NCBI RefSeq assembly: GCF_963583255.1
Contig: NC_084817.1
Coordinates: 9,182,121-9,246,120 of the forward strand
DNA: 64,000 nucleotides
Origin: Pyrus communis
Taxonomy: Eukaryota > Streptophyta > Magnoliopsida > Rosales > Rosaceae
Reading direction: 5' to 3'
Shown here: positions 36,111 to 47,665 of the stretch, piece by piece
How positions within the stretch are numbered: position 1 is the first letter of the stretch
Layout: every line of letters starts with the position of its first letter
Program-made: the position numbers and the translations under genes
Notes under the pieces: model-generated
What the model saw: the letters and a program-made list of their open reading frames with translations, nothing else
The model's database searches: none
What the model was told of the DNA's origin: nothing

Positions 36111-38516
36111 ACATAAGATTTTGTGGTATATATCCACTTCTGTAAATATTTTAAATTGGCGATCAAATTAGTTCATTGTATTCATATAGGATCAAGGAGT
36201 GTAGCTGTAAAAAATCATCAAAATCAGAGTTAAACTAACCGTTAAATCGTGATTTTTCGTTTATAACCGTCGAAACATTTTGTCTCGTTACTTGATCTCT
36301 GAATGTTTGTTTTTTGCAATTTCTGGCGTATGCGATCTCGAAGCATATATAAACACGTTTGATGGTTGGATCATTGAAATTAGTTTCATATGATGCGTAT
36401 CCCATTAAAACGATACATTAACTAACACTTAGAGTTTATTTATATTTTCATTAAGTATAACATAAGATTTTGTGGTATCCACTAATGTAAATATTTTAAA
36501 TTGAAGATCGAATTCATTCATTGTATTCATATAGGGTCAAGGAGTGTAGCTATAAAAAATCATCAAAATCGGAGTTAAAATAACCGTTAAATAGTGATTT
36601 TTCATTTATAACCGTCGAAAAGTTTTGTCTCATTACTTGATCTCTGAATGTTTGTTTTTTCCAATTTTTGGCGTATGCGATCTCGAAGCATATATAAATA
36701 AGTTTGACGGTTGGATCGTTGAAATTAGTTTTGTAGGATGCGTATCCCATCAAAACGATAAATTCACTAACATTTAAGAGTTTATTTATACTTTCATCAA
36801 GTATAACATAAGATTTTGTGGTATCCACTAGTGTAAATATTTCAAATTGAAGATCGAATTCATTCATTGTATTCATATAGGGTCAAGAAGTGTAGCTGTA
36901 AAAAATCATCAAAATCGAAGTTAAAATAACCGTTAAATCGTGATTTTTTGTTTATAACCGTTGAAAAGTTTTGTCTCTTTACTTGATCTCTGAATGTTTG
37001 TTTTTTGCAATTTTTGGCGTATACGATCTCGAAGCATATATAAACAAATTTGACGGTTGGATCGTTGAAATTAGTTTCGTAGGATGCGTATCCCATCAAA
37101 ACAATAGATTCACTAACACTTAAGAGTTTATTTATACTTTCATCAAGTATAACATAAGATTTTGTGGTATCCACTAGTGTAAATATTTTAAATTGAAGAT
37201 TGAATTCATTCATTGTATTCATATAGGGTCAAAGAGTGTAGCTATAAAAAATCATCAAAATCGGAGTTAAAATAACCGTTAAATCGTGATTTTTCATTTA
37301 TAACCGTCGAAAAGTTTTGTCTCATTACTTGATCTCTGAATGTTTGTTTTTTTTTTCAATTTTTGGTGTATGTGATCTTGAAGCATATATAAACAAGTTT
37401 GACGGTTGGATCGTTGACATTAGTTTCGTAGGAAGCGTATCCCATCAAAACGATAGATTCACTAACACTTGAGAGTTTATTTATATTTTCATCAAGTATA
37501 ACATAAGATTTTGTGGTATCCACTTGTGTAAATATTTTAAATTGAAGATCGAATTCATTCATTGTATTCATATAGGGTCAAGGAGTGTAGCTGTAAAAAA
37601 TCATCAAAATTAGAGTTAAAATAACCGTTGAATCATGATTTTTAGTTTATAACCGTTGAAAAGTTTTGTCTCGTTACTTGATCTCTAAATGTTTGTTTTT
37701 TGCAATTTTTGGCGTATGCGATCTCGAAGCATATATAAACAAGTTTGACGGTTAGATCGTTGAAATTAGTTTCGTAGGATGCGTATCCCATCAAAACGAT
37801 AGATTCACTAACACTTAAGAGTTTATTTATACTTTCATTAAGTATAACATAAGATTTTGTGGTGTCCACTAGTATAAATATTTTAAATTGAAGATCGAAT
37901 TCATTCATTGTATTCATACAGGGTCAAGGAGTGTAGCTGTAAAAAATCATCAAAATCGGAGTTAAAATAACCGTTAAATCGTGATTTTTCGTTTATAACC
38001 GTCAAAATTTTTTGTCTCGTTACTTGATCTCTGAATGTTTGTTTTTTGCAATTTTTGGTGTATGCGATATCGAAGCATATATAAACAAGTTTGACGGTTG
38101 GATCGTTGAAATTAGTTTTGTAAGATGCGTATCCCATCAAAATGATAAATTCACTAACACTTGAGAGTTTATTTATACTTTTATCAAGTATGACATAAGA
38201 TTTTGTGGTATCCACCAATGTAAATATTTTAAATTGAAGATCGAATTTATTCATTATATTCATATAGGGTCAAAGAGTATAGCTGTAAAAAATCATCAAA
38301 ATCATAGTTAAAACAACCGTTAAATCGTGATTTTTCGTTTATAACCGTTAAAAATTTTTGTCTCGTTTCTTGATCTGTGAATATTTTTTTTTTGCAAATT
38401 TTGGCGTATGCAATCTCGAAGCATATATAAACAAGTTTGACGGTTGGATCATTGAAATTTGTTTCATAGGATGCGTATCCCATCAAAACGATACATTAAC
38501 TAACACTTAGAGTTTC
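36111..38516. repeat. 346-bp tandem repeat array, about seven copies
   Basis: The landmark TTCATATAGG (or close variants) recurs at 36181, 36526, 36872, 37218, 37567, 37913 and 38259, spacings of 345-349 bp. Each unit contains TTGACGGTTGGATCGTTGAA, GATGCGTATCCCATCAAAAC and AACCGTTAAATCGTGATTTTT. Copies differ by scattered substitutions. The minus strand of most units is open for about 115-120 codons, but the period is not a multiple of three. Confidence 0.95.
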
Positions 38517-38532
38517 TTTGGGTTAAATATTA

Positions 38533-38618
38533 GGCGGGAAATGGATGGATATAGGCTGCAAAATTTCCCAAACATTAGGCGGGAAATGGATGAAACTCTT
38601 GAAATATTAGGCGGGAAA
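38533..38618 (-). promoter_or_regulatory. Three E2F-like sites (TTTCCCGCC)
   Basis: GGCGGGAAA, the reverse complement of the canonical E2F site TTTCCCGCC, occurs at 38533-38541, 38578-38586 and 38610-38618, each within the longer repeat ATTAGGCGGGAAAT. They sit between the 346-bp array and the right subterminal region of the hAT-type element. Function is inferred from the motif only. Confidence 0.55.
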
Positions 38619-39048
38619 TTAATTATTATAATTTTTTTATGTGTTTGGTATTTTTATATTACTTGATATTTTTATTTTTAATGTGTTTTATGATTTTTAA
38701 TCTCAATCTTTGCCTATAATATACTATAAAAATAAATAAATAAAACTTAAAATTTAAAGTTTATATAGAATAATAATTAATAAACAATATATACATATTC
38801 ATTATATCTATTGCATTTTATAGTAAGTTTTTTTTAGTAGTTTAAAAAATTAAAATCATCAAAATAGCATTTTTCTTATCGTGTCAAAACAGGTTACCCG
38901 CGTGTCACTCTCGTGTAAACCTGTTAAGGACCCGTTATTAACGGGTTATTATCGTGTGACCCGATAATGACCCGAAACCCGTTATTTTCGTGTCGTTTAC
39001 ATGTCGTGTTAACGGGTCGTGTAAGAAATTGCTAGGTCTAACTTTTAC

Positions 39049-39295
39049 AATGAAGCAGTTTGTTGTTTGGTAGGCAACCAAGTGTTTTGTATTGTATAAA
39101 AGCGCTTTTGAAATTAAAGAGAGTTCTTGTCTGCCAAATGAAAAAGCATTTTCACTAATAATAAATTAATGGCTACTTATACAAACCAACACTGGCAGTT
39201 CAACTAAGTAATCTAAGGTGATAATTTTGAGCTATGAATTCAGAGGAGTATGGAGTGGAAGGAGGGAGTGGTAGCCGAAGCGACAGCCATTCTAA
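39049..39295. other. Non-coding flank between hAT element and ATPase fragment
   Basis: Joined to 35395-35603 before the hAT insertion. No gene recognised. Confidence 0.4.
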
Positions 39296-39616
39296 CCATT
39301 CTAGACACAACAATAAGGGCTTGACTCACAATACTCACTTCACTTGTAAGTACAACACCGCCATCATTTGCTCAGGCCTATTCCTCAAAGATCTCGCATG
39401 AAACTTGTCCTGCATTACGAAAAAAAATAAGTCAAATAATTAACATACTTGCCAAAATAGTTGTGTCGTGAACAGCTTGTATACTAATGGAAATCAAATA
39501 AAGAATTATATTCCTACCGAGAAGATCAGTCGGTATCACTCATAAGCCAGAAGAAGACTACTGTCATTAGTGCAATGTAACCTCCAACTCCAAGGACAAT
39601 GCCATTAGTAAAGATT
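39296..39616 (-). pseudogene. Second plasma-membrane H+-ATPase fragment
   Basis: On the minus strand, 39616-39530 reads IFTNGIVLG, then GGYIALMTVVFFWLMSDTD, and about 39410-39300 reads DKFHARSLRNRPEQMMAVLYLQV followed by a frameshift. These match the 1189-1029 and 920-747 exons of the remnant at the left edge of the window, including the intron position. A few extra bases after LYLQV (an AGTGA-like duplication) break the frame. Homology stops abruptly at about 39617, where a different repeat begins. Confidence 0.85.
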
Positions 39617-41587
39617 AAGGGTGGTTCGGTATGGGATCCATACCAAAATCCTTGTCTTGATTCTCAAACCGAAATTTTTGGGAATCCCAATTTCAATATC
39701 GATCCCAAACCAAATTTTCAGGAATCCCAATTTTCGGGAATCCTGAAATAGTGTCGGGATTTCGGGACAAATCGGGAATCCCGAAATGGTTTTGGGCTTT
39801 TGGATAAAAATTTGATATATTATGCTTTTGGGCTAAAATTCAACCTTTTATATTGAAAAATTAACATATAGGCAGGCCCAATCTGCCTATTTGTTTCTAC
39901 TAATCTGCCAATCTGCACAATTGCCTATTCAAAAGCAATGTGCCAATCTGACAATGTTTCTTGCAAGAAATTTCCATGTGGTGCTGAGTACGAGTAGGAT
40001 GAAAGTCTCAAGAACCAACACCTGCTCTTTAAATGTCAATAATTAATAAAGTACCACTTATTGAACAATTTCTATAAACTAGCAGATGTTAAAGAATAAA
40101 ATCAAACGAAATAACCAACTATGCAAAACACACAATCTCAACATAACCAAATATGCCTGACGATGCCTGAGGTGGGTTGTGGAAGGCCGAGGAAGAAGTC
40201 AACTCTGCAAACAAAATTAATTCCAAACCCTAAATTAAATTTCAAAAGAAAGACAGAAATTAGATTTCAAAACACTAAATTAAATTAATTACCAAATTAG
40301 ATTTCATAACGAATTGTTCAAATCAAGGTTTCTTTTCTTGTTCTAAATAGTAAAAGAAATCATGATTTCACACCATGAAGGATAAATCATACACAATTCA
40401 GAAATAGTGTGGGTTATTTTAGTTCACTTTCAAAAATAGTGTGGGTTATCATGAATGTTACCTATTATTCATGTTTTAAATAGGAATGCATCTTAATAAT
40501 CAAGCAGCATGAATAAAATCAAATTAATCTTATAGTTCAACTACAAAACAAAAATAGCACATGAAATTAAAATTACATAGTAGCAATATCCCATACAAGT
40601 CGCCTTGTTATTTTTTTTTATACAAATCAATTTTGAAATTTTATTATTTTGATTCTCATCCTGCAATGTTGTACGATGATTTGAACTGTTTATCTTTAGG
40701 TCATCATTTAAAAACCATCTTTACAAAAAGCTAAATGCATTCAAAGGTTTTTGCTCATATGTAACGGTTATTCAATAATTCTTTTGAACACTAAAATTAT
40801 GACAATATTATTCTAAAATGGTTTGACGATATCTTGTTTGGTTCTTTTGTTGCAAAGTTGCTCTTTAAAAAATGACATACGGTTTTGATCATTGAGTGAC
40901 ATTGCTTGATCATAAAAAAGAAATGAGAAAGTAGAAAGAGAAAAATTTCACAATAGATTAACCAAAATAAATTAGTTTAAATTTATCTTTGACGAAAATT
41001 ACGCATAAAAGTTTTCACGTAAAAGCCGTAATACTTGAATGTGAAGTTTTTTGGTAAAAGAAATAAAGGAAATAAAATAGCTGGCATGACATCATACACA
41101 CCAACCACGATGTATGTGTTCCATACATGTGGGGTCTTGGCCTTTCATTTTTCCGTATCCGGTCTATTATTAGGCTAGGTTAGGTTCGGGCATTGTTAGC
41201 AAGTGGTACATTACATTTTCACGGAAGTAATCACGATTCACGAAGAGGAAAAAGGATATAAAAATCTCCAATCATCCAATGGCTTTTGAGTTATAGCACA
41301 ATCACGATTCACGTATTGCTCTGTTGTAGCAAATCAATTCTTTATACAAGTCACCTTGTTATTCAATTTAGTTTTTAATCAAAACAGTCACTTTTATTTT
41401 TTAAAATTTACAACAAATTCATATGATTATTGAAAATTATTTTGTAAAGTACTATGGAGTTGTAATTATTTAAACTTTCATCTCATTCTATAAAATTTGC
41501 CAAAGTACTAAAGCTAAATAAATTTACTTATACCTGCCTAGGCCCCAGTCCATCACTCGATAAGCGCCTAGCGTCTTTTAAAACCAT
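39617..41587. other. AT-rich repeat DNA; one end of a TTCGGTATGGGATCC element
   Basis: 39617-39810 carries the phrase AAGGGTGGTTCGGTATGGGA and many GGGAATCCC/CCGAAAT motifs, similar in style to hAT-type elements with GGTTCGG-rich ends; its partner end was not found. The rest is AT-rich with no recognisable gene. Two short AGAAATAGTGTGGGTTAT units near 40400 are outliers of the minisatellite at 41.6-42.6 kb. Confidence 0.45.
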
Positions 41588-42640
41588 GAGAAATAGTGTG
41601 TTTTTATTCAATTTCATAAATAGTCTATAATTTTGTGATAGTTTCAACAATAGTGTGCATTATTTTTTGTTCAAATCTAGAATTAGTGTCAGTTATTTTG
41701 TATTAGTTCCAGAAATAGAGTTTATTTTGTTATTTTTCAGAAATAGTACGGGTTATTATGCTATAGTTCAAGAAATAGTGTGAGTTATTTTAGTTCACTT
41801 TCAAAAATAGTGTAGGTTATAATGTTGTCTTAGAAATAGTACATGTTAGTTTGGTTCACTTTCAGAAACAGTGTGAGTTATTTTGTTGTAGTTCAAGAAA
41901 TAATGGTTCACTGTTAGAAATAGTTCATAAATAATGTTTATTTTGCTCCCTTGCATAAATATTATGAGTTATTTTGGTTCAGCAATAATGTGCATTATTT
42001 TTTGTTCAAATCCAGAATTAGTGTGAGCTATTTTGTATTAGTTTCAGAAATAGTGTTTATTTTGTTATTTTTCATAAATAGTGAGTTATTTTACTTTCAG
42101 AAATAGTACGAGTTATTATGCTGTATTTCAAGAAATGGTGTGGGTTATTTTAGTTCACTTTCAGAAATAGTGTGGGTAATAATGTTGTGATTTCAGAAAT
42201 AGTGCAGGTTAGTTTGATTCACTTTCAGAAATAGTGAGTTATTTTGTGTTAGTTCAAGAAATAGTGGTTCATTGTTAGAAATAGTTCAGAAATAATGTTT
42301 ATTTTGCTCACTTGCATTAATAGTATAGTTATTTTGGTTTGGTTTTATGAATAGTATAAGTTTTTCGTTGTAGTTCCAGAAATAGTATGAATTATTTTGG
42401 CTCACTTTCAGAAATAGTTTTGGTTATTTTGGTGTAATTCCAAAAATAATATGTATTATTTTGGTTTACTTTTAGAAATAGTATTAGTTATTTTGCTGTA
42501 ATTTCAAAAATAATATTTATTTTGTTACCTTCCATATACAGTGTGGATTATTTTGGTTCATTTCATAAATAGTGTGGGTTTACTTGTTGTAATTCCAGAA
42601 ATAGTTGTTGTAGTTCAGAAATTAGTGTCTTAACTATTTT
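41588..42640. repeat. Degenerate minisatellite (AGAAATAGTGTGGGTTATTTT)
   Basis: More than twenty imperfect units of roughly 35-50 bp built on TTTCAGAAATAGTGTGGGTTATTTTG, often alternating with TAGTTCAAGAAATAGTG and GTTCACTTTCAGAAATAG. A longer-period repetition is visible: the succession from about 41670 to 41990 is echoed from about 42000 to 42330. Non-coding. Confidence 0.88.
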
Positions 42641-44000
42641 CATTGTTGCAGATGGGAAACGAAAAATGTTAGGGTGAAGAGTTGCACAAACATGCGTGTT
42701 GAACTTCAGCTCGAACAAATTATCAGAAGGTTTACTAGCTTCCTGAAAAATATAAGGAATAAGATGGGGGGAGTCAACCGGTACTACTTCATAAATCCTA
42801 TACACACAGACCATTTCCAGTCTAATCTAGCATAACCAAATTTAATAATAAGATCCAATCACATTTCCCCAGAATAATAGAGTTCGATTAGGAGACTTTA
42901 ATAAGTAAGAGAGTACTCTAATGGTTATAAGGCATAAGTCAACATATACTTTCAACAGAAGACTAGAAAAACAAGTTTCATTAGACAACTTAGAGCTTCC
43001 ATACAAGAATGCGATTATATGAATGAAATCTGGTAAATCATTCAATTCATATGTGACAAACTGAACTCCATTGTCAATTCAGTTGTGTGTGAATGACTCC
43101 CTACTCATCAAAGCATAGTGTACAGAGCCCTCCTAACTGATTAAAGTAAATATCGACCACAATATTTTGCAAGCTTGACCTGCCACAACAAGACCAAATA
43201 GTCTTTACAGAGGAAAATCAAAAGTTTTGTTATCTACTATAACTAGAATCAAAACAATGGCTAATGACATAGACACGCACGTAGCAATTTAATTCAAGGG
43301 AAATGCAAGTTACAACATAAACTCAGCAAAAAAATTTTACCAGACATAGATGGCAGCATCAACATTAAGTTGTAACTTATACCTATCATCAATCTAATAA
43401 AGTGAAAGGCTAAAAACCTCTGCCCAAATCAACTGGACATCTTTCATCATAAACTCAGCAGCCATATTTTGATATTCCCATTCAAGGACAGCACAGACGT
43501 CACCACCCAATATCTCCATCAAGCAGATAGGTCTTTACTCATTAGAGGTAAGGTAATCAAATGAATACTGTCATTTATCATTTTTGCTAACTTGAAAGGT
43601 CAATAGAAACAGATATATCGCAGCAAGAAAAGTTTCAGCTCTAGAAAACAAATTAACCTAAACTAACAATTTATATGCAAAATTCAAGCTCACCAAAATA
43701 AATTTTCATGCCCATTTCACAAACTATACACACAAATATATCAGAAATTGGTTGTTTTGTAGCTCGATATGCACATCAATTTGTATATAAAAAAAAAAAA
43801 GTTGAAGACAAAGATTTCTACCTCTGTTTTCTGACATTTTTGCTCAGACCCATGTCGATATAAGATGCATGCACATAAATATCTAAGTCTATAATAACAT
43901 GAAACAAAGAAAAGAGCTGCACAGAGAGAAACAACATACAGAGTAACAACTTCAAACTGAAGGATCGAGACAGTGAATTTCAGATCGGAGTTGTAGTCCT
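42641..44000. other. Unassigned DNA with one possible minus-strand exon
   Basis: Mostly non-coding. On the minus strand, about 43560-43430 reads open with coding-like composition (LMEILGGDVCAVLEWEYQNM, then AAEFMMKDVQLIWA). No family is recognised and no flanking exons could be assigned. Confidence 0.25.
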
Positions 44001-44009
44001 TGTCAGAAG

Positions 44010-44396
44010 ATCCATTATCATTGGTCCCTTAATTCTTCAAAACGTGCAGCTATGGTCCTTTTCGTTAACTCCGTCAAAATGAGTTATGTTGGAATGACCA
44101 TTGCTACAATTGATTTAAAGATGAAGGACCATTGCTCTAATTGAGTTAAAGTTGAGGGACCATTTCTCTAGTTGGGTTAAGTTGAGAAATCATTGCTACA
44201 ATTTTTCTCATTTGGTTTTCCATAATTGCCCCTAATTCAGCCTCATGGCACATGACTCATTTTGATGGAAGTTCTAACGGAGTTGAAGAAAATGACCATA
44301 GCCACACGTTTTGAGGAGTTAAGGGATCAATGGTTTTAGATTTTTAGTTGAGAGACCATTACTCCAATTAAGTTAAAGTTGATGGACCATTGCTAC
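44010..44396. mobile_element. MITE of the 'ATTGTAGCAATGGTCC' family, copy 1
   Basis: Contains repeated GGACCATTGCTACAATT phrases in both orientations, plus CAGCTATGGTCCTTTTCGTTAAC and CCTCATGGCACATGACTCATTTTGA, shared with the element at 54908-55441. The right end (CCATTGCTACAATTTCC) abuts the segmentally duplicated TTATTTAGACATAAATCAATTG. The left end appears truncated or diverged. Confidence 0.7.
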
Positions 44397-44399
44397 AAT

Positions 44400-44759
44400 T
44401 TCCTCTTATTTAGACATAAATCAATTGATAGCATCTTACATTAGACATCTTAATTGGTCAAACTCGTTGTGTAACGACTTACATGCGCCCCTTCAGATGC
44501 CACATTGCCGTTCCAAACCAATAACACAATGTCATGTGTAAGTGACATTGTTATTTTGAGTTCGATCTATGTAATTGGTGAATTTTTTTGGGTCCAAACT
44601 ATGCTACCAAAAGAGAATGACGGAGAAGTAGGAATAGAAGCTCCTACAGTCATTTGTGTAATGGGGTAAAAATTTCATGATTAACTTACGAAAGCTCGAA
44701 TCACCATATTTTGATCCTCAGCTGGTCGCACTTTTTCAAGGGGTTTGCATCCGAAAATC
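44400..44759. repeat. Left part of a segmental duplication of 34.07-34.75 kb
   Basis: GCATCTTACATTAGACATCTTAATTGGTC onward matches 34080-34330 and then 34660-34750, with a deletion relative to the first copy. Together with the VOC-like pseudogene (44760-45540) and the following 45.6-45.85 kb, it forms a duplicated unit about 10 kb from its partner. Confidence 0.8.
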
Positions 44760-45540
44760 CTATGCAGGTTCGTAAAGGCCTAACATATGCCTATCAAATA
44801 CATCGAATGGCAGCAACCTGTAACACGAAACTCTTACTAAAATCTCTGCACCCAGTGTAGCAATGATATACGAACAAATGATCGCAATGGTTTTGTTTAG
44901 AAATTTAGTCATCACCTTGCCATGGACTTCATATTTGATAGGGCCATTAAGTTTCAGCTCCTTATGCCATCAAGTATCAACTTGGTGACTGTTTGATTAA
45001 TGTCTGGCACTGTGAAGGACAAAAGTGAAGAGTTTCCATTCTGCACTGCATGATCCCTGTCAAAATTAGTCATTAGCAGATGCCAATTTCATTCAAAACA
45101 TAATGCTTAAATCCAATTACTGCTCAAATAACACCATATTACCAAAAAAATAGCAAGAATCATAACATCGAAAAAACCCAAGAAATTCTAAGTTTTACTC
45201 TTTCAATCGACACAAACTTCACTTGGGTCTCTTTCCATTATACTGTTTTTACGAAAACCACGAGCAAACAGTACAATTTGTGGGAAAGGATGTGTAAGAA
45301 AATGGTTTATACAAATCATCAAACACCTGGTGTGCACCAAGCAGAGAGTCTCAGAGAATGGAAAGAGAGAGTTCACTTGGGGTTTTGCATAAGGGAAAGC
45401 TTGAACAGGCTGGAATGTAGATCCGTCTATCGAAGAGTGCAGACATTGACGGTGAAGTCCAACCCTTCGGCGTAGAACCGGGCGGCTGTTGGCACGTCCA
45501 TGTGCAGCTGCAGTAGCCACCTAAACATCGCCGCTGGCAT
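44760..45540 (-). pseudogene. VOC/glyoxalase-like protein pseudogene, copy 2 (more complete)
   Basis: The ATG at 45540-45538 opens AAMFRWLLQLHMDVPTAARF, then YAEGLDFTVNVCTLR, the conserved N-terminus of the small plant glyoxalase-like family. A TAG at 45429-45427 stands where family members have Trp, and a second stop follows near QNPK. Middle and last exons correspond to those of copy 1; the last exon is 44817-44760. The inserted A in GCTGAAACTT and the inserted T before GATAGGCAT are shared with copy 1, so the gene was already dead when duplicated. Confidence 0.85.
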
Positions 45541-46071
45541 TTTCCCCTCGCTTTCTAAGCTATGTGCTGCTGACTATACTGACTCATCGGTTGTCGTTTC
45601 AAGTGTGAGTCGTGACTGATATAAGACGACACGTCGTTTTGAAAGTTTCAAAGTTAAACTGGAGATTAGCATACGATGACTGTGCCCAGATAGTGGTCGC
45701 CTACCTCTTGTGTAAAAGTCACACCTCTAAATTATGGTGATAATCCTTGTTATACAAAGTATTTTCTTATTCTAACTTTAATGTTCGAATTTCATTCGAG
45801 GTCACTCAATCGACTGGTTACGTGTTAGGATGAAAGTTGTGCCTTTGCTTCACTCGGCTCCTAATTTCATCATTTTTTTTCCTTTCTTTTAGGGTATTAA
45901 GAGATTCTACAAGCTTAGGGTCTATATTTGAACTCTCAAGGGAAATTTGGCAAAGTAATCTAAATTTGGATCATGTATAAAATTTTAACTAATTGTTATA
46001 ATTTTCTATAATTCTAATCAAAACATGACATGAAAATACTACAATGTCCCTTTTTAACGAAAATAATTACA

Positions 46072-46078
<7 letters not shown>
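45541..46078. other. Intergenic DNA, part of the duplicated unit
   Basis: 45700-45850 resembles 35395-35530 (GTGATAATCCTTGTTATACAAA and following). No gene. Confidence 0.5.

Positions 46079-46121
<43 letters not shown>
46075..46121. repeat. (TA)n microsatellite
   Basis: A long run of TA dinucleotides directly before the first gene-less CNL flank copy. A shorter TA run sits at the same place before the second copy (about 47636-47661). Confidence 0.95.
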
Positions 46122-46123
<2 letters not shown>

Positions 46124-47035
46124 TTCTATTGTTAATTACAATGTTTTGCTTTCTTTCAAAGTCCAACAAGAATTCACATATAGAGCTGCTATAGATGTCA
46201 GTGTGGATGGTAAATTATTGAAGGGAATCCGGGAGATGTGGTAAAGCCATTGCCAATCAAGGAGAGTAGTTGTACAGTATTGTCCCTATCCCAGCAAATA
46301 TAGCTTTTCTAGTCAAGCGGGTCATGATTTAATTCCAATAGGTAAACTTCTGATGATACAATTATATCACTGTGATTGCTTTCTCGATCATTATTCGAAT
46401 TAAATCACATGCTCCATCACTTGTGTAGACTCCGTCCATTTTGATGAGTTTCACAAAGAGGATTCGGAGAAAATCTTCATTCTTTGCACATATTCTTTCT
46501 AAGCAAGCTACTTAATGCGTTACTAAATTTAAAAGTAATGTTAGGAAGGCTAAATTTATAAATTAAGTTTTGTAAACTAAATGACATATAAGTTGATGAT
46601 TGAATTATTACTTAAACGTTGATAAACGTGCTCATTTCTTATTAGTGACACATCATTTAATTTATAATTTTAGTCTATAAATTTAATTTTCTTAACGTTA
46701 CACTAAATTTAAACTCAAAGTTTTTCTTCGATTAAAAAAATACAATGCTAATAGAAGTGCAGATTTCGGTTGGAGGAGTAAAAGTAGGTGGGAACACATT
46801 GAAGTTATTGATTAGGTAAAATTGCCGGACCCCATACAACGCGTTGCATTTTCCAACTTTAAGTTTTTGGCATCGAAACAATAGTCAGTGAAACATCCCA
46901 CGTGAAAAGAGTTGAGGGATATCTGAAAACTCTGAACTATAGTACTCTAGTAGCAAAGCAAAACTAGCTCATCCCCACAATCCAAACTATTTCTTCCTTT
47001 TTATTTCTTTTCAGATTTGTAGACTTATTTCTTAA
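46121..47035 (+). repeat. Gene-less copy 1 of the CNL 5'-flank block
   Basis: Runs from CATTCTATTGTTAATTACA to the conserved pre-start block AGTAGCAAAGCAAAACTAGC, then CTCATCCCCACAATCCAAAC (46950-46990). The sequence CCCCATACAACGCGTTGCATTTTCC and its surroundings match the 300 bp upstream of the second CNL (59700-59990). No CNL start or coding sequence follows; instead comes CAGATTTGTAGACTTATTTCTTAAG. Confidence 0.8.
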
Positions 47036-47142
47036 GGGTGATGCTATCACTCATTCCTTTTAACTTTTCACAAATTGCCCTTAATTTTTACTTTCCAATT
47101 GAATAAATTGAAGATGATAAAGTGTCAGAAATTAACAAAGGA

Positions 47143-47175
<33 letters not shown>

Positions 47176-47665
47176 GGGATAGGATCAAGGGACAAATATT
47201 TTTACAAATACTTTTACAAATATTTTTAAGCCTTTTGATAACATGACATCCAATGATTCTTATTTATTCATTAAATGACATGGATGCTTATGTGGATTTT
47301 AACTAATATTAAATTAAAAAAAACATAAAAAAAAAACATAAAATCTGAAAAATTAAAACTAAAATTAAAAAAAAAAAAAAAAAAAAAAGAAGAAACCCTA
47401 GTTGTACGCCCACCTAGCTTACACAAGCACCACAACAATTTGTAAAACCTGTAATCCTCCCTTTCGTAAATGACACACGGTCTAGCAAATTACATATTTT
47501 AAGAACTAATCACACTTCTTAATTAAAAATAAAAATAAAATAAAATTGTTTACACACAGAATTTATAGACATCTGCTAGTATATATAGCATTATTCATTA
47601 TTAAAATTAAAAAAAATGGATGAATAGCACCAACATATACATATATATATATATATATATATCAT
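47036..47665. other. AT-rich spacer with MITE-like and TA-rich segments
   Basis: Includes TATA-rich runs at 47144-47175 and 47636-47661, an A run near 47370-47388, and a segment starting TAGGGATAGGATCAAGGGACAA (47175) that looks like the end of a small element. No gene. Confidence 0.5.

Larger units (their letters stand above)
35604..39040. mobile_element. Non-autonomous hAT-type transposon, 3.4 kb, carrying a satellite-like array
   Basis: Terminal inverted repeats TAGACCTGGCA (35604) and, reversed, TAGACCTAGCA (ending 39040), flanked by the exact 8-bp duplication acttttac (35596-35603 and 39041-39048). Subterminal regions are rich in ACGGGT/ACCCGT and GTGTCGT motifs in inverted orientation, as often seen in hAT subtermini. 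No transposase is seen. The interior is dominated by a 346-bp tandem array (36111-38516) and three GGCGGGAAA motifs (38533-38618). Confidence 0.9.

Noticed and set aside
36111..38516. CRISPR-like regular repetition
   Set aside because: Repeats are directly tandem, 346 bp, without unique spacers, in a plant genome inside a transposon.
46044..46244. Open frame with an (IY)n stretch
   Set aside because: Translation of a TA microsatellite; not coding.
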